Source of the DNA: Parvularia atlantis
Taxonomy: Eukaryota > Opisthokonta > Rotosphaerida
Assembly (NCBI GenBank): GCA_943704415.1
Contig: CALSCO010000393.1
Coordinates: 1-25,137 of the forward strand
DNA: 25,137 nucleotides
Direction of reading: 5' to 3'
Shown here: piece by piece, positions 1 to 11,934 of the stretch
Layout of the letters: the number at the start of each line of letters is the position of its first letter
Position numbering within the stretch: position 1 is the first letter of the stretch
Translations under genes and position numbers: made by a program
The notes under the pieces: generated by a model
Database searches by the model: none
Told to the model about the DNA's origin: nothing
The model's input: only the letters and a program-made list of their open reading frames with translations

Positions 1-319
1 GCGCTTGCGGATCTCCTTGCCTGATAGGAACACGTGTGTGGTCGTTGATGCAGACATGTTTGCAGATCAGAATAGCATAATGGTTCATCGTGGTTGGAAA
101 GACACAAGGCGCGCACTTTTATACGCACCTGTAAAGCCGAATTGCAAAGCGGAATCGCTCACTGGAGCAGAGTGCGCAGACGGAAGAGAGAAAATGGAGA
201 GAAGTGGGTACTTTGCTTCATAAAGCGCGACTGATAGGTCTCCACGGTTGCGAAAGGCGGGGGGCTACGGTAGCGCAGCGCGGCCGTACAAGTATCTCGT
301 GCAGGACGTACATCGCGGG
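1..319. other. Terminal non-coding stretch, 3' flank of the SAM-Costars-coactosin gene
   Basis: This stretch is visibly less GC-rich than the rest of the window (roughly half GC in the first 200 bases). It holds only a short open frame at 5-223 with no recognisable motif and no link to a neighbouring exon. It lies just downstream of the stop codon of the minus-strand gene that ends at 320, so its right part is probably 3' UTR and terminator. No tRNA or other RNA fold was recognised. Confidence 0.4.
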
Positions 320-3300
320 TCACTGCGTCAGGTTGGCGCGCAGGTTCGTTGCGCCGACGGTCATCTGGCGCGTGGTCAGATCAACGGGCGTGATGCTGAG
401 CGGGCCGGTCTGGTACACAGCTGCGGCGTGCGTTGGCGAGCGCGACGCGACCGAGCGGGCACGCACTGGACTTGAGGTTGCCCTGCTTCTCAATCTCGGT
501 GAAGAACTGCGCGGCGCTCGTCTTGGTCTGGCCAAAGGCAAAGTCGTTTGGGTCGACCGCGACGGCGTTCTGTGCGAGCGCAGTGCGTCAGTCACTGTTT
601 GTTCACACCGCTGTCCGATGCGCGCGCCTGCTTCGAGTCTGCGCGAGCGCGTGAGCGGACGAGCGTGCGTTCGCAAGTGCGCACCGTAGTTGGCGCCGGC
701 CGCCTTGGTCAGGCGCGCGTTGACGATCGCCGTCGTACACTCGTCCTGGTTGTGCGCAAGCAGCTCAATGTGATAAAACTGCGGCGGCCTGGGGCTGAGT
801 GCCACGGTGCGGGCGAGTATGCGCGCGCGAACCTTCATGTACGACTCGGCCATGATCCGCGTCTGCTCGACGGCGCGCGCGCGCTGGCCCGGCGTGATGC
901 TCGAGCCGACCCAGCGGATGTAGACGTACTTGGTGCGCTGCTCGGCGCTGCTCGCGGGCGCGCCTCAACACGATGCGCGACGCGCCGCACGCACCCACCC
1001 GAGCGACGTCCGCAGGTACCCAAACAGCACCATGCTGTCCGACAAGTGCGTGCTGACCTCGTCCGCGCCGCCCGTGCCGCTCTCGTGCACCACGGGCGTG
1101 TCCTTGTCGAACGAGAGCAGGACCCTGGCGCGGCACGGCGTAAGCGACGGGCGGGAATGCGCCGACGCTGCGCACCACGACACGGCCTCGTCCTCTGCAA
1201 ACACGCGCGCGATCGCGTCCACCGCGTCTGACCCCTTGGCCGGCGCCGGCAGACCCGCGCCGCTCGCCAGACCGCCGCCGACCGCGCGAGACTTTGCAGC
1301 GCTGCTCGTGCTGCCCTTGGCGGGCGCCGCGGCCGAGTCTGCGAGGAAGATCTCGACCTTGTTGTGCTTGCCTGGAGCGCACGCGCTCCCGTCAGCGAGT
1401 ACCGCGGCGAGAGCACGCGCCGCGCCTTCCAGCAGCAGCGAGCCCTCGTACGAGATGATCCCTTTGGCCTTGGCGCTCTTGAGGATGCCGCCGACCGAAT
1501 CAAACAGCCGCTCGATCTTGGCGTCGCGGAACACCTGGCGGATCGGTGGGTGAGCGCGGCGCGCCAGACAAGGCGCAGTGCACCTGCTCAAACAGCACCA
1601 CGGCGTGCCCGTCGGCCGTGTGCTTGGCCAGGCGACGCAGCTGCGTCGCGCGCCCCGCCTCTCAGCCGCGCGACAGACGGGGCGGGCAGCGCGCACCTCC
1701 GGCACGAGCTTTTGCAGCTCCGCGTCGATCTCTTGCTCGACGGCAGATGGCTTCCCCACGTCGTCCGCGTCCTGCTCGGGCTCAGCGACAGGCAGTGGAA
1801 TGAGGTCCTCGTCGTCCTCCTTCACCGCGGCGACCGGCTCGGGCACGGCGGCCGGCGCGGCCGGCTTGGGCGCGATCATCGGCTTGGACGGCACATCTGG
1901 CTTTGGCGCGGCAACGGGCTTCGCTGCGGCAGGCGCCAGGTTGTCGTGGCCATCGTCGCCATCGTCGCCATTGTCGCCCGCATCGTCAGCCTAGCGGCGC
2001 CGTGGGCCGTGAGCAGGGCGGGCGCGCTTGCTGGCCGCACCTGCGCCTTGGCCCTGTTGAACGCGGCCAGCGCGGGCTTGGCGGGCGTGGGGGGCTTGGT
2101 TGTCGGGCGCGAGGGCGGCGGTGGCTTGCTGAACGAGCCCGAGGCTGGGCGCACGGCGCTGGTGGCGGGTCAGCAAAGGCGCACTGCATGAAAAAGCACG
2201 GCCCACCTCGCAGCCTTGCTTATCGTAACCTCCTCGTCCTCGTCGATCTCCTCGTCCACCACTGACGGCACGGCCGGCATGGCCGGCGCAGGCGCGCTCT
2301 TCACGGCACTGGTGTCGTCCTCGTCGTCCTCGTCGTCGTCATACATCTTCACCACCGTGCGGCGCGCTGATGGCGGTGATGCGCGCACTGCGGCAGCTGG
2401 CTGCGGCTGCGCATGCGGTTGCGGAGCGGGCTGTTGCTGAGCTTTCGGAGCGGGCTGCTGTTGTGATTGCTGCGGCGTCGCGGCCGAGGCGATGGTGTGG
2501 TGCACGATCGAGCCCGTCGTGGCTGAGTATGTGGCCTGCTTCACGGCCGCGGCTGACGGCGCGGCGGCTGTCGCAGGCGAGCGTCAGAGAGATGTGAGCG
2601 ATTTTTAGCCCAGCACACCCGTGGGGCTGCGCAGCGTCTCGATGGCCAGCAGGAGCGCCTTGCGGTGGCCCGGCAGGGTGATGCCCAGGGCGTCGAGGTC
2701 CTCCGGGATGATGTACTGTCGTCCGCCATCAGCGGCGCCAGAAAGCCGCGCCCAGACGCGCACCTGGACGACAAACATTGAGTCGTAGCCCTGCGGTGCG
2801 TTTGGCCGGTAAGCGCGTGGGCAAGCACGCGGCCTGCGCACCATCCCAAACAGCTTGGGCGCGTGCGACGCCAGCCCGAATCCCTCGAGCCACGCGATAA
2901 CCTCCTGCTGCTTGGTGGTGAGCGCGTTGGGGTCTGTGCATACAATGCGCCGTCAGCGCGGAACCGCACTTGCGGCGCGTGTGCGCAGACGTGCCGTGCA
3001 CGATCGCGGCGGCCTTGCCCGGCTTAGAGCTCGCGGCCTGCTCGCGGTCGGCCTCGCGCTCGTCGGCCAGCTTTTCGCGCAGGCGCATGACCTCGCGGAA
3101 GCACAGCTGCTCCAGGCGCTCCTCGAGCAGGCGCATGTCCTAAGGGGTGCGCCATGCGTGAGGCGTCGCGCAGAAGGCGATGGCGCGCACCTGGTCGACG
3201 CGCTCGACGTTGTGGCGCACCTCGCGCACGACGACCTGCTCCAGGCGCGTCTCCATCAGCTGCAGCTGGTCCTCCATGTCCATCGGGAGCGGCGGCGACA

Positions 3301-4237
3301 CGTTGTCCTTCTGCGCGACGCACACAAGGCGCGGTCACGCCGCGCACGCACAGCCGCCAACGCGCGACGCGACGCGACCTTCCAGCCCTCGACCAGCTGC
3401 CACACCCGGTCGACCTCCTTCTTGATGCGCGTGTCCACAGACGACGAGAGCAAGTCCAGGTCGGCCGCTGTCGGTGCCGGCGCCTGAGCGGCCGCGGCGG
3501 GCGGCGACGGCCGAGGTGCGCGCACCGGTCCTCTCCTGGATGGCCTGGCGGAACCGGACCTGCTCGGCGCTCTCCTTCTGCAGCGTGAGCCGGAACGCGT
3601 CCAGGTCCTGCGACGCGTTCTGCGGCGCGCCCGTCAGTGCAAAAAGGCGCAAGATGGCGCACGCACGCACGCACGCACCTTCCACGACGCCTGCAGCGTC
3701 GCGACGATCGCCTTGAGGCCGTCGACGTCGCCCAGCTGCGCGGCGGCGTGTCAAGCGGGGCGTGCGGCCGCGTGCGCGTGCACGCACAAACTCGGCGCGC
3801 AACGTGTTGAGCGACGGCTTGAGTACATCGCGCACCCACGTCTTGATCGCCACAAAGTCGCTCGACGTCTTCTCGGCCAGCTGCAAGGTGCGGCGCACTC
3901 AGACGTGCAGCCGGCCCGAGCGCGCGCGCGCGCACCCGCCGCAGCGACGACACGTCTTGCGCCAGCTCGAGCAGCATCTTGGTCTTGGACGCCTTGCCGT
4001 CCGCGCCGCCGCCGGCGCCGTCGTCCTTGGCGTCGGACGCGGCGGGCGCGGCGGCGGCGGGCGTCGGCGTCGGCTTGGGCGCCTTCTTGGCCGGCGACGT
4101 GGCGGGCGGCTCGGCTGCGTGCGCGCGATGCCCGAGGGCGTGAGCGCCTGCCCACCACGACGGCGGCCGCGTCGGACCGCACCGGCCGACTCTGCGCGCG
4201 GCTTGGTCACGTGCGAGACGGGCGGTGGTGTAGACAT
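320..4237 (-). CDS. Coiled coil-SAM-Costars-coactosin (ADF-H) multidomain actin-regulatory protein, 23 exons
   Basis: Predicted 930 aa from 23 exons whose phases all agree (5' exons 4237-4183, 4114-3936, 3880-3788; last exon 420-320). Residues 1-290 are Ala/Pro-rich, then helical. A SAM domain (about 294-350, with LDALGITLPGHR) is built from exons 2933-2842, 2790-2764 (27 nt) and 2715-2619. A Gln/Pro-rich and acidic linker follows, then a Costars domain (about 604-690; FRDAKIERLFDSVGGILK, GIISYEGSLLLEG) and a coactosin-type ADF-H domain (about 720-855; GTGGADEVSTHLSD, KYVYIRWVG, LTKAAGANYD) with a 75-residue tail. Costars and coactosin families bind or regulate actin, and SAM domains oligomerise, so a multimeric cortical actin factor is inferred. 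The join of the SAM half to the rest rests on an in-phase 51-nt intron (2618-2568). If it is not spliced the SAM half stops at 2605, and the second half has no ATG until its MYDDD motif. The 31-nt intron 2964-2934 is the weakest junction. Confidence 0.72.
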
Positions 4238-5429
4238 CGCAGGTAACTGGTGCAGGTTTGCTGCGACGCCGACGCCCTCTCAGCATCGTGAGCAGCAATG
4301 GCGCCCGCCACGTGGCACACTTCTTTTTTGCACGCCTTTGCCCGCTCGTGCTCGCGCGGGCCGCGCCCGCCGAGAGGGGGAGGGAGATGCGCGCGGGTGG
4401 CGGCACCGGCGAGGGCTGTTTCTCAGTCGAAGCACACACACGGAGGCGCCCGTCCTCCCGCGCTCGCGCTTTGGGGAACGTCCCCGCACACGAGGCTGAA
4501 AGAGCCCGCCGTGAACGGTGCACCTCCCCTCGGCCCGTCAAACGGTCGCGCCCGCGGTCTGCCGTACCGCGAACCTGCGCAGGCGGCTGCGTGACGGGGG
4601 GGACCCAGGCGGCGGCAGGGACCCGGCGCCCCGACTGCGCCCGCGTCCGCGCCGCTCGCGCGCGTGGCCTGCCGGCGCCACCGGCGAAGACGGAAGCTTC
4701 GCGGCTGCAAAATGCCGCGCGGTGGACGGAGCCAGGCTGCCGGCGCACGCGTTGCGGTGGCGCGGGACGGGACTGCCCGCTCGCGGGGATAGGGGTGTCG
4801 GTGCGCCCACGCCGCCTGCCCCGTCGCGCCGGCCGTCCGCCAGCTGGGGACCGCTCGTGATAGCACAGTAATACAGCTCGGGCCCTCCGCTTCGCCTCGC
4901 TGTGGCGCGAGCCGTGGCGGGGCGTTGTGGGGGGTTGCAACCGAACGGGGCGTACTCCGCCTGTGCTGCCACCCTCTCCAATCGCTCTCTCTCTCCCTCT
5001 CTTTTCCCTCCCCTCCCCGCGACCTGGCGGTTCTCACCGCCCCTTCCCTCTTGCGACATGCGTTCATTTAGGCGCGTGTCTTGCGTGCGTCGCGTACGTG
5101 CGTCTGTGCGAAGCAGAATGGACCCGATCACGCGGAAGATCGGACAACAAGCTCAGGGTGCGCCCGCCCCACCATCCCGCCCCGCCATCCCGCACGTGCT
5201 GTGATGCTTCAACTCAATGAATTTCTTCGTCTGACCCGCGTGAAGACACCGTTTTTTGACAACCCCTGAGTACGCACGCTGTCCTGTCATCTCCTCCGCT
5301 GTCTCGCGCTCGATCGTGTTCGGCGCTGACACGCCGCCGCCGGCCCGGCGCTGCAGCAGTCGTCTTGAGTGGACAACTGTCTGTTTGTACTTGCTCATGC
5401 ATGCATGCAGAAAGACAGCACTGGCGGGG
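4238..5429. other. 1.2-kb intergenic region with no supported gene
   Basis: This is the longest gene-free stretch. It lies between the start of the SAM-Costars-coactosin gene (to the left, minus) and the stop of LYS12 (to the right, minus), so it should hold the promoter of the first and the 3' UTR of the second. Long open frames occur on both strands, but they are low-complexity Arg/Ala/Pro-rich translations typical of stop-poor GC-rich DNA and show no family motif. A pyrimidine-rich tract runs at 4984-5018 on the plus strand. The segment 5205-5300 is less GC-rich and resembles UTR. No tRNA, snRNA or 5S gene was recognised. Confidence 0.45.
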
Positions 5430-6833
<1,404 letters not shown>

Positions 6834-7030
6834 GTGCCATACCGGGTGCGGCCGCAGTGTGGTGGTGTGCGGTGGTGCGGTGCGTGTGAGCGACTGGTGA
6901 GGCCCGCGCGCAAGGCATGCGAGACCGTGTAGCCAGGGCGAGTAGTGTTCGATGGGTAAGTGGATATAGACTGCGTGAACTCAGTTGGCGGCCACCATAG
7001 TGCGGTAGTTTAGCGGGCCACGCGCTGGTT
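6834..7030. promoter_or_regulatory. Divergent promoter region between LYS12 and the SLC41-type gene
   Basis: Fewer than 200 bp separate the two oppositely directed coding regions, and only about 32 bp if LYS12 starts at the ATG at 6998. The region must contain both promoters, though no individual element could be assigned. The part at 6940-7000 is less GC-rich than its surroundings. Confidence 0.4.
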
Positions 7031-8904
7031 ATGCCGGCGACGTCCGGCGGCGTTGATGGCGACGCCGATGACGCGCTGCTGCTCGTTGACGGCCTGGACG
7101 ACGCCGTCGAGCTCGCGCGGCTGTACCGCGGCGACGGCGGCGACGCGCGTGGCCTCGTGCTGGTGCGGCAGGCCGACGACGGCGGCGAGATCGTCGCGGA
7201 CGAGGGGCCGGTCGTGCTCGCGTCGCAGGTGCGTCCGCGTGGCCGGCTGCGATCTACGGCCGGCCTTACGTTGCGCGCAAGGCGCTGCCGTCGCTGCTCC
7301 TGGCCGCGCTCGGTTCGGCCATCACCGGCTGGCTGTTTGGCGTGGTGCAGGGCTGGCCCGTCTTCCGCGACACGCCCGAGTTTTTCATCCTCGTGCCCGT
7401 CCTGTTCAACCTGAAGGGCAATCTCGAAATGAACCTGGCCTCGCGCCTGTCGACGGCCGTGCGCCGCCTCAACGCACCACGAGGGGAGGCTCACATCGCG
7501 TCCCCTCCCCGCCCCGCGCAGGCCAACATCGGCCTGCTCAGTCGGCACGCCTCGCGCTGGCAGGTCGTCGTCGGCAACCTCGCGCTGCTGCAGGTGCAGG
7601 CGCTCGGCGTGGGCACACTCGCGGCCGTGCAGGCGATGCTCCTGGGCGGGCTGGAGCACAGCATGTGGAACGACTTTTCCAAGGGCCTGTTTATCGTGAC
7701 CACGAGCGTCGCGACGGCGTCGCTGGCGAGGTGTGCATTCGCGTGCAAAGTGACGCGGCGCGCTTAGACACACGAGCGTACAGCCTCTTGCTGGGCACGC
7801 TCATGTGTCTGCTCGTGATCGTGTGCCACCTCTGCCGCGTCAACCCGGACAACGTTGCGACGCCGATCGCCGCGTCCCTGGGCGACCTCTGCACCCTCGT
7901 CATCCTCGGCGCGCTCGGCTCGGCCCTGTTTGTCTCGCTCGGTGCGCGCTGGCGGCGGCGGCGGGCTGCGCACCGAGCTCACGCACGCAGCAGACACGTA
8001 CTGGGTGCCCGCGATCGCCATCGCGCTCATGTTCCTCCTGCCCGTGTGGATCCACCTGGCCTACACCAACGAGCACGTGCAGGGCGTGCTCGTGGACGGG
8101 TGGCTGCCGCTATTTGCCGCCATGCTGATTTCGAGGTGCGCCGGCCGTGCCGCTGCCGGCGCCGTGCTCAACGGTGTGCCCGCGCAGTGGCGCCGGCATC
8201 CTGCTCGAGTCGTCGCTGTCGCGCTTTCCCGGGCTCGGCGTGATGATTCCCGTCGTGAACGGTGTGTCGTGCGGCTGCATGCGGGCTGACGTGCGGGCTG
8301 ACGCGCGGTCATGCGCGCTCGGCCCAGGCGTGGGCGGCAACATCGGCTCAATCTACGCCAGCCGGCGCTCGACCTTTCTGCACGTGCGTGCGACCGTGCA
8401 CCGGTCTGTCGTGGACGGCTGACGCCGCTGCGCGTCGCACCAGGCCGGCGTGCCGGAAAACCACCGCCGGAGCATGCTCGCGCTGTTCCTGCTGGCGCTG
8501 CCGCTGCTGCTGCTCTTTGTCCTCGCCGTCTACACGCTCGGCATGGGTCACGTGCACGTCACGCCGCTGTTCCTCCTGGCCGTGCTCGTCGTGGGCATCC
8601 TGCAGGTGCGCGCGCGCGTTGGGCATGCGTGCGTGCTCTCCCTTACATCATCGCGCCAGGTCGGCCTGCTGCTCTTCGTCGCACACCACATGGTGCGCTG
8701 GTTCTGGCGCAACCAGTTTGAGCCGGACGACTACGTCATCCCGCTGCTGTCGGCGCTGGGCGACGTCGCCGGCACGGCGCTGCTGGTGGCCGCGTTGTGC
8801 GTCTGCGCGTGCACCATGCACGACACAGCGGCTGATCGCGCGGCCCGCGCAGCTACGTTCTCGTGGCCATTGGCGACCAGGAGCTGCTGCAGCCGCCGCC
8901 CTAG
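7031..8904 (+). CDS. SLC41/MgtE-type divalent cation (Mg2+) transporter
   Basis: A multi-pass membrane protein of the SLC41 family, which moves Mg2+ and related divalent cations. Ten exons (7031-7228, 7282-7458, 7522-7730, 7784-7941, 7991-8135, 8188-8261, 8328-8383, 8444-8605, 8660-8796, 8853-8904) give 455 aa with every phase consistent. The N-terminal 65 residues are acidic and soluble. The first SLC41 repeat contains FILVPVLFNLKGNLEM, NLASRLSTA-ANIG and NPDNVATPIAASLGDL. The second contains LSRFPGLGVMIPVVNG, VGGNIGSIYASR and DDYVIPLLSALGDVAGT. These paired signatures are the conserved cation-pathway segments of the family. The ion has not been tested. The gene converges on the amidohydrolase gene, with 95 bp between the stop codons. 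Confidence 0.93.
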
Positions 8905-8999
8905 CCACCGTGCCGCCGCCGCTCTAGACCGTAGACTCACATGCACAGGAAAACAACTAAACACGTCTTTGTTGCCGCCGCACATGATTCAAGTTTGCC

Positions 9000-9906
9000 T
9001 CACGCCGCCGCAAAGCCCGCCGCGCTCAGCGTCTTGCACAAGTGCGCCGCAAAGACCGCGCGCCACGCGTCCTGCACCAGCAGGTCCTGGCGCACCTCGA
9101 TCATGAGCGCGCGCTTGCCGTGTGCCCGCGCGTGCTTCTCGGCCGAGAACAGAAAGCCCTGCTTGCCCGACCAGGGCTCGTTAAACAGCGCCTTGTACCC
9201 GGCCGCAACGAGCCCGGCGTGCACCTGCAGCGCGTGCGCACGTATCGCTCAGGGGCCGCGCGTGCACGTGCGCGCGCAAGCGCGTGCGCACCTGCAGCGC
9301 CACGTCCTCGTCGTCGTTGTACAGCACCCCGACCTCCATCTCGCGCTTAGCGCCCTCGTACATGTCCGTGAACGAGTGGATCGAGAACACGAGGCGCACG
9401 TCCGGGTGAGTGCGCAGGTGCTCGTCGATCGCGGCGTGGTACGGGTGGTACAGCAGCGTCAGGCGCCGCTCGCGCTCCTCGGGCGACACGCTCTGCGCGG
9501 CCGTGAGCGCTGTGGCAACGTGTGCGCCCAGCGTGCACACCTGGTTCAGCAGCACCGGCTGCCCGTCGGCCACCGCGCGGAAGAGCGTCTGACGCCGGCC
9601 GCGGCGTCAGCAGCAGCGGCGTCGATGGGTGCGGCAACCGACCTCCGAGTCGAGCGGGCGGTTGCAGTCGCACAGCAGGCGCGAGAACTGCGCCGCGATG
9701 CCCGTGCAGCCGAGCCCCGTCGCGAGTTCGCGCGCCAGCGCCTCGGCGCCCAGGTCGACCGCCCAGTGCATGCCCACGAGGCGCTCGTCGCCCTGCGGCC
9801 AGCCGGTCCACGGCGGCGGGATGCGCTGGGACGCGTGCTCGCACGTGAGCAGCACCAGCGCCGCGGCCGTCGCGTGCTCGCCGCCAAAAGCCACGACGGG
9901 CTCCAT
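9000..9906 (-). CDS. N-formylglutamate amidohydrolase family protein
   Basis: Predicted 261 aa from three exons (9906-9643, 9588-9292, 9224-9000). The sequence fits the N-formylglutamate amidohydrolase-like family of zinc-dependent hydrolases: TCEHASQRIP near the N terminus, HWAVDLGAEALARELA, SRLLCDCNRPLDSE, then LLYHPYHAAIDEHL, FSIHSFTDMYEG and the C-terminal MIEVRQDLL. The His/Glu/Arg motifs of the family are present, so activity is plausible, but the substrate is unknown because these COG3931-like members lie outside a histidine-degradation operon. An upstream in-frame ATG at 9963 would add 19 residues and overlap the septin start codon. The family is best known from bacteria, so old horizontal transfer is possible. 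The second intron (9291-9225) has the same 13-base sequence across both splice junctions. Confidence 0.85.
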
Positions 9907-9961
9907 CACGGTATGGTCCTCGAGTTTCGAGTGTGCTATTCTTGTCTCGCCGCAAGCGACC
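9907..9961. promoter_or_regulatory. Short divergent spacer between amidohydrolase and septin genes
   Basis: Only 55 bp separate the chosen start codons of the two opposite genes. This stretch and the long first septin intron must therefore hold the promoters of both, unless transcription starts inside the neighbouring gene. The palindrome CATG at 9961-9964 offers an ATG on each strand. Confidence 0.35.
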
Positions 9962-11883
9962 ATGCCTGGTGCGTCCCGCCCGGGCCGGCCCCGCGCCCCC
10001 ACGGCGCCGACCCCCGGCGCTGCTCGCCTCCCCACCTCCGTACTGCGCATAGCGCGTGCGTGCAACTGACGACGCGCGCACACGCCCGCCCGCGGCTCGC
10101 CTCCTCGCGACGCGACGGGAAAAAAAAAACGGCTCTGTCGTTCATCCGTCCTGCTCGCGCGGCCCATTCCAAGGCGACGCGAAGGGCGGCCAGGCCGGCT
10201 TTGTCGGCTTCAGCAACCTTCCCAACCAGGTGCACCGCCGCTCGGTTAAGAAGGGCTTCCAGTTCACGCTGCTCGTGCTCGGTGCGCGCTTGCGTGTCCC
10301 GCGCACGTGTCGAGGGCTCACGCCGTCGCCGTCGCCGCTGGAATAAAAAAGGTGAGTCGGGCCTGGGCAAGTCGACCTTTGTCAACACGCTCTTCGGCTG
10401 CCCGATCTACGCGCCCCGCGCGGCCAAGGAACCGAGCAACGAGACGGTTGACGCGGTCGTCGTGCGCACGCACACGGCCACGGTCGAGGAGAAGGGCGTG
10501 CGGCTCAAGATCAACGTGCTGGACGCGCCCGGCTACGGCGACTTTGTCAACAACGACGCGAGGTGCGCGCGCGCGCACGTGGGGCGCCTGGTGCCCCGTG
10601 CCTGACACGCGGCGCAGCTGGAAGCCGATCGTGAGCTGCATCGACGAGCGCTTCGACGCGTTCCTTGAGCAGGAGCGCCGCGTCAACCGCAAGACGATCA
10701 TCGACAACCGCATCCACTGCTGCCTGTACTTCATCGCGCCGACGGGCCATGCGTGCGTACGGCCCAACCGCCCGTGAGGATGCCCGGCCGCTCACGGCGC
10801 ATCGCAGCCTTAAGACGCTCGACATCGAGTGCATGAAGCAGATCCACGAGAAGGTCAACCTCATCCCCGTCATCGCCAAGGCCGACACACTCACCAAGGA
10901 CGAGACGGCGCTCTTCAAGAAGCGCGTGTGTGGCGCGCGCTCGCGGCCCCGCACGCGCGCACCGCTCACGGGCCCTGCAGATCCTCGACGACCTCGCCTT
11001 CCACGGCATCAAGACGTTCTCGGTCGCGACCGACGCCGACGACGACAAGGAGACGGTCGACACGGCGCGCGCGCTGATGGTGCAACCGCGCTGGGCGCGA
11101 CGAGTGGCGAAGCTGACGGGAGGGCCGCGCGGCAGGCCAAGGTGCCCTTCACGGTCATGGGCAGCGAGAAGGAGTTTGACGTCGAGGGCAAGAAGGTCCG
11201 CGGCCGCCAGTACCCGTGGGGCACGATCCTCGGTGCGCCTCGTTTCGCACGTATGCGTCGTTGCTGACCCCTGCGCAGTTGAGAACGAGGAGCACAGCGA
11301 CTTTGTCAAGCTGCGCCAGCTCGTGATTCGGTGGCGTCACGCGAGGGCCCGCGCGGGAGAGGCTGACGCGGTCGCGCGCAGGTCGCACATGGAGGACCTC
11401 ATCCTCACGACCAACGAGAAGCTGTACGAGGCCTACCGCACGCAGAAGCTGTCGGCGGGCGGCGGCGCGGTCGGCGAGGCGATGTGCGTTGCGGACGGGG
11501 TGCGCGCGAGGCCGCCGTGCTGACCCGCGGCCCCGCACAGCAACGGCAACAGCCCGCTCGCGCGCCTGGACGAGGAGAAGAAGAGCGCCGAGCAGCGCCT
11601 GAAGAAGATGGAGGCCGACATGAAGAACATCTTCAACGAGAAGGTCAAGGCGAAGGAGAACAAGCTGCAACAAAACGAGGACAAGGTGCGCGGGCGTGCC
11701 CGGCTGGGTCGGGCCGTGACCTCGCTTCGGGGGGGAGGGCAGATCAAGCGCGAGTACGCCGAGCAGAAGGAGGCGCTCGAGCGGCAAAAGAAGGAGCTCG
11801 AGGACAAGCTGCGGCAACTAGAGGACGCCACGCGCGCCGAGCAGGCCAAGGCGTCCAAGAAGAAGAAGTCGGGCCTCTTCTGA
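9962..11883 (+). CDS. Septin GTPase with C-terminal coiled coil
   Basis: A filament-forming GTPase of the septum and cell cortex. Eleven exons (9962-9968, 10174-10281, 10352-10562, 10618-10752, 10808-10925, 10981-11079, 11136-11232, 11279-11330, 11382-11483, 11541-11685, 11743-11883) give 404 aa. Seen in order: [20 protein letters not shown] (polybasic region), P-loop GESGLGKST at about residues 39-47, G3 motif DAPGYGD, G4 motif AKAD, the septin unique element with GRQYPWG, and a Lys/Glu-rich coiled coil from about 330 to the end. The N-terminal motif resembles fungal Cdc3/AspB-type septins, but the subgroup is not proved. The first exon (ATG plus four bases before a GTGCGT donor, then a 205-nt intron) is inferred, because no ATG lies in frame upstream of the second exon. 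Confidence 0.92.
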
Positions 11884-11934
11884 GAGCGGCGCGAGGTCTG
11901 GGAGCGGGTGAAGGCGTGTGTTGTGTGACGCGCG

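Noticed and set aside
5-223. 72-codon open frame at the left edge
   Set aside because: It has no recognisable motif and no link by splicing to a larger gene, and its composition suits UTR or intergenic sequence.
2605-4237. SAM protein as a separate gene ending at TAA 2605
   Set aside because: Possible, but the downstream exon then has no start codon, and an in-phase intron of typical length joins the two. It is kept as an alternative in the feature entry.
3024-4940. 638-codon open frame on the minus strand
   Set aside because: It partly coincides with real exons of the SAM-Costars-coactosin gene but runs through introns and the promoter in wrong frames. Low-complexity Arg/Pro translation marks it as compositional.
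4238-5429. Hidden tRNA, snRNA or small protein gene in the long intergenic region
   Set aside because: No T-loop GGTTCGA-type motif, U6 or 5S hallmark, or conserved protein motif was recognised by eye. A covariance-model scan would be decisive.
7229-7281. Apparent frameshift in the SLC41-type gene
   Set aside because: A 53-nt GTGCGT...CAAG intron restores the frame with matching phase, so no sequence error or pseudogene is needed.
8941-10605. 554-codon open frame on the plus strand
   Set aside because: It is antisense to the amidohydrolase and crosses septin introns. Only its last part contains real septin sequence, in exon 10352-10562.
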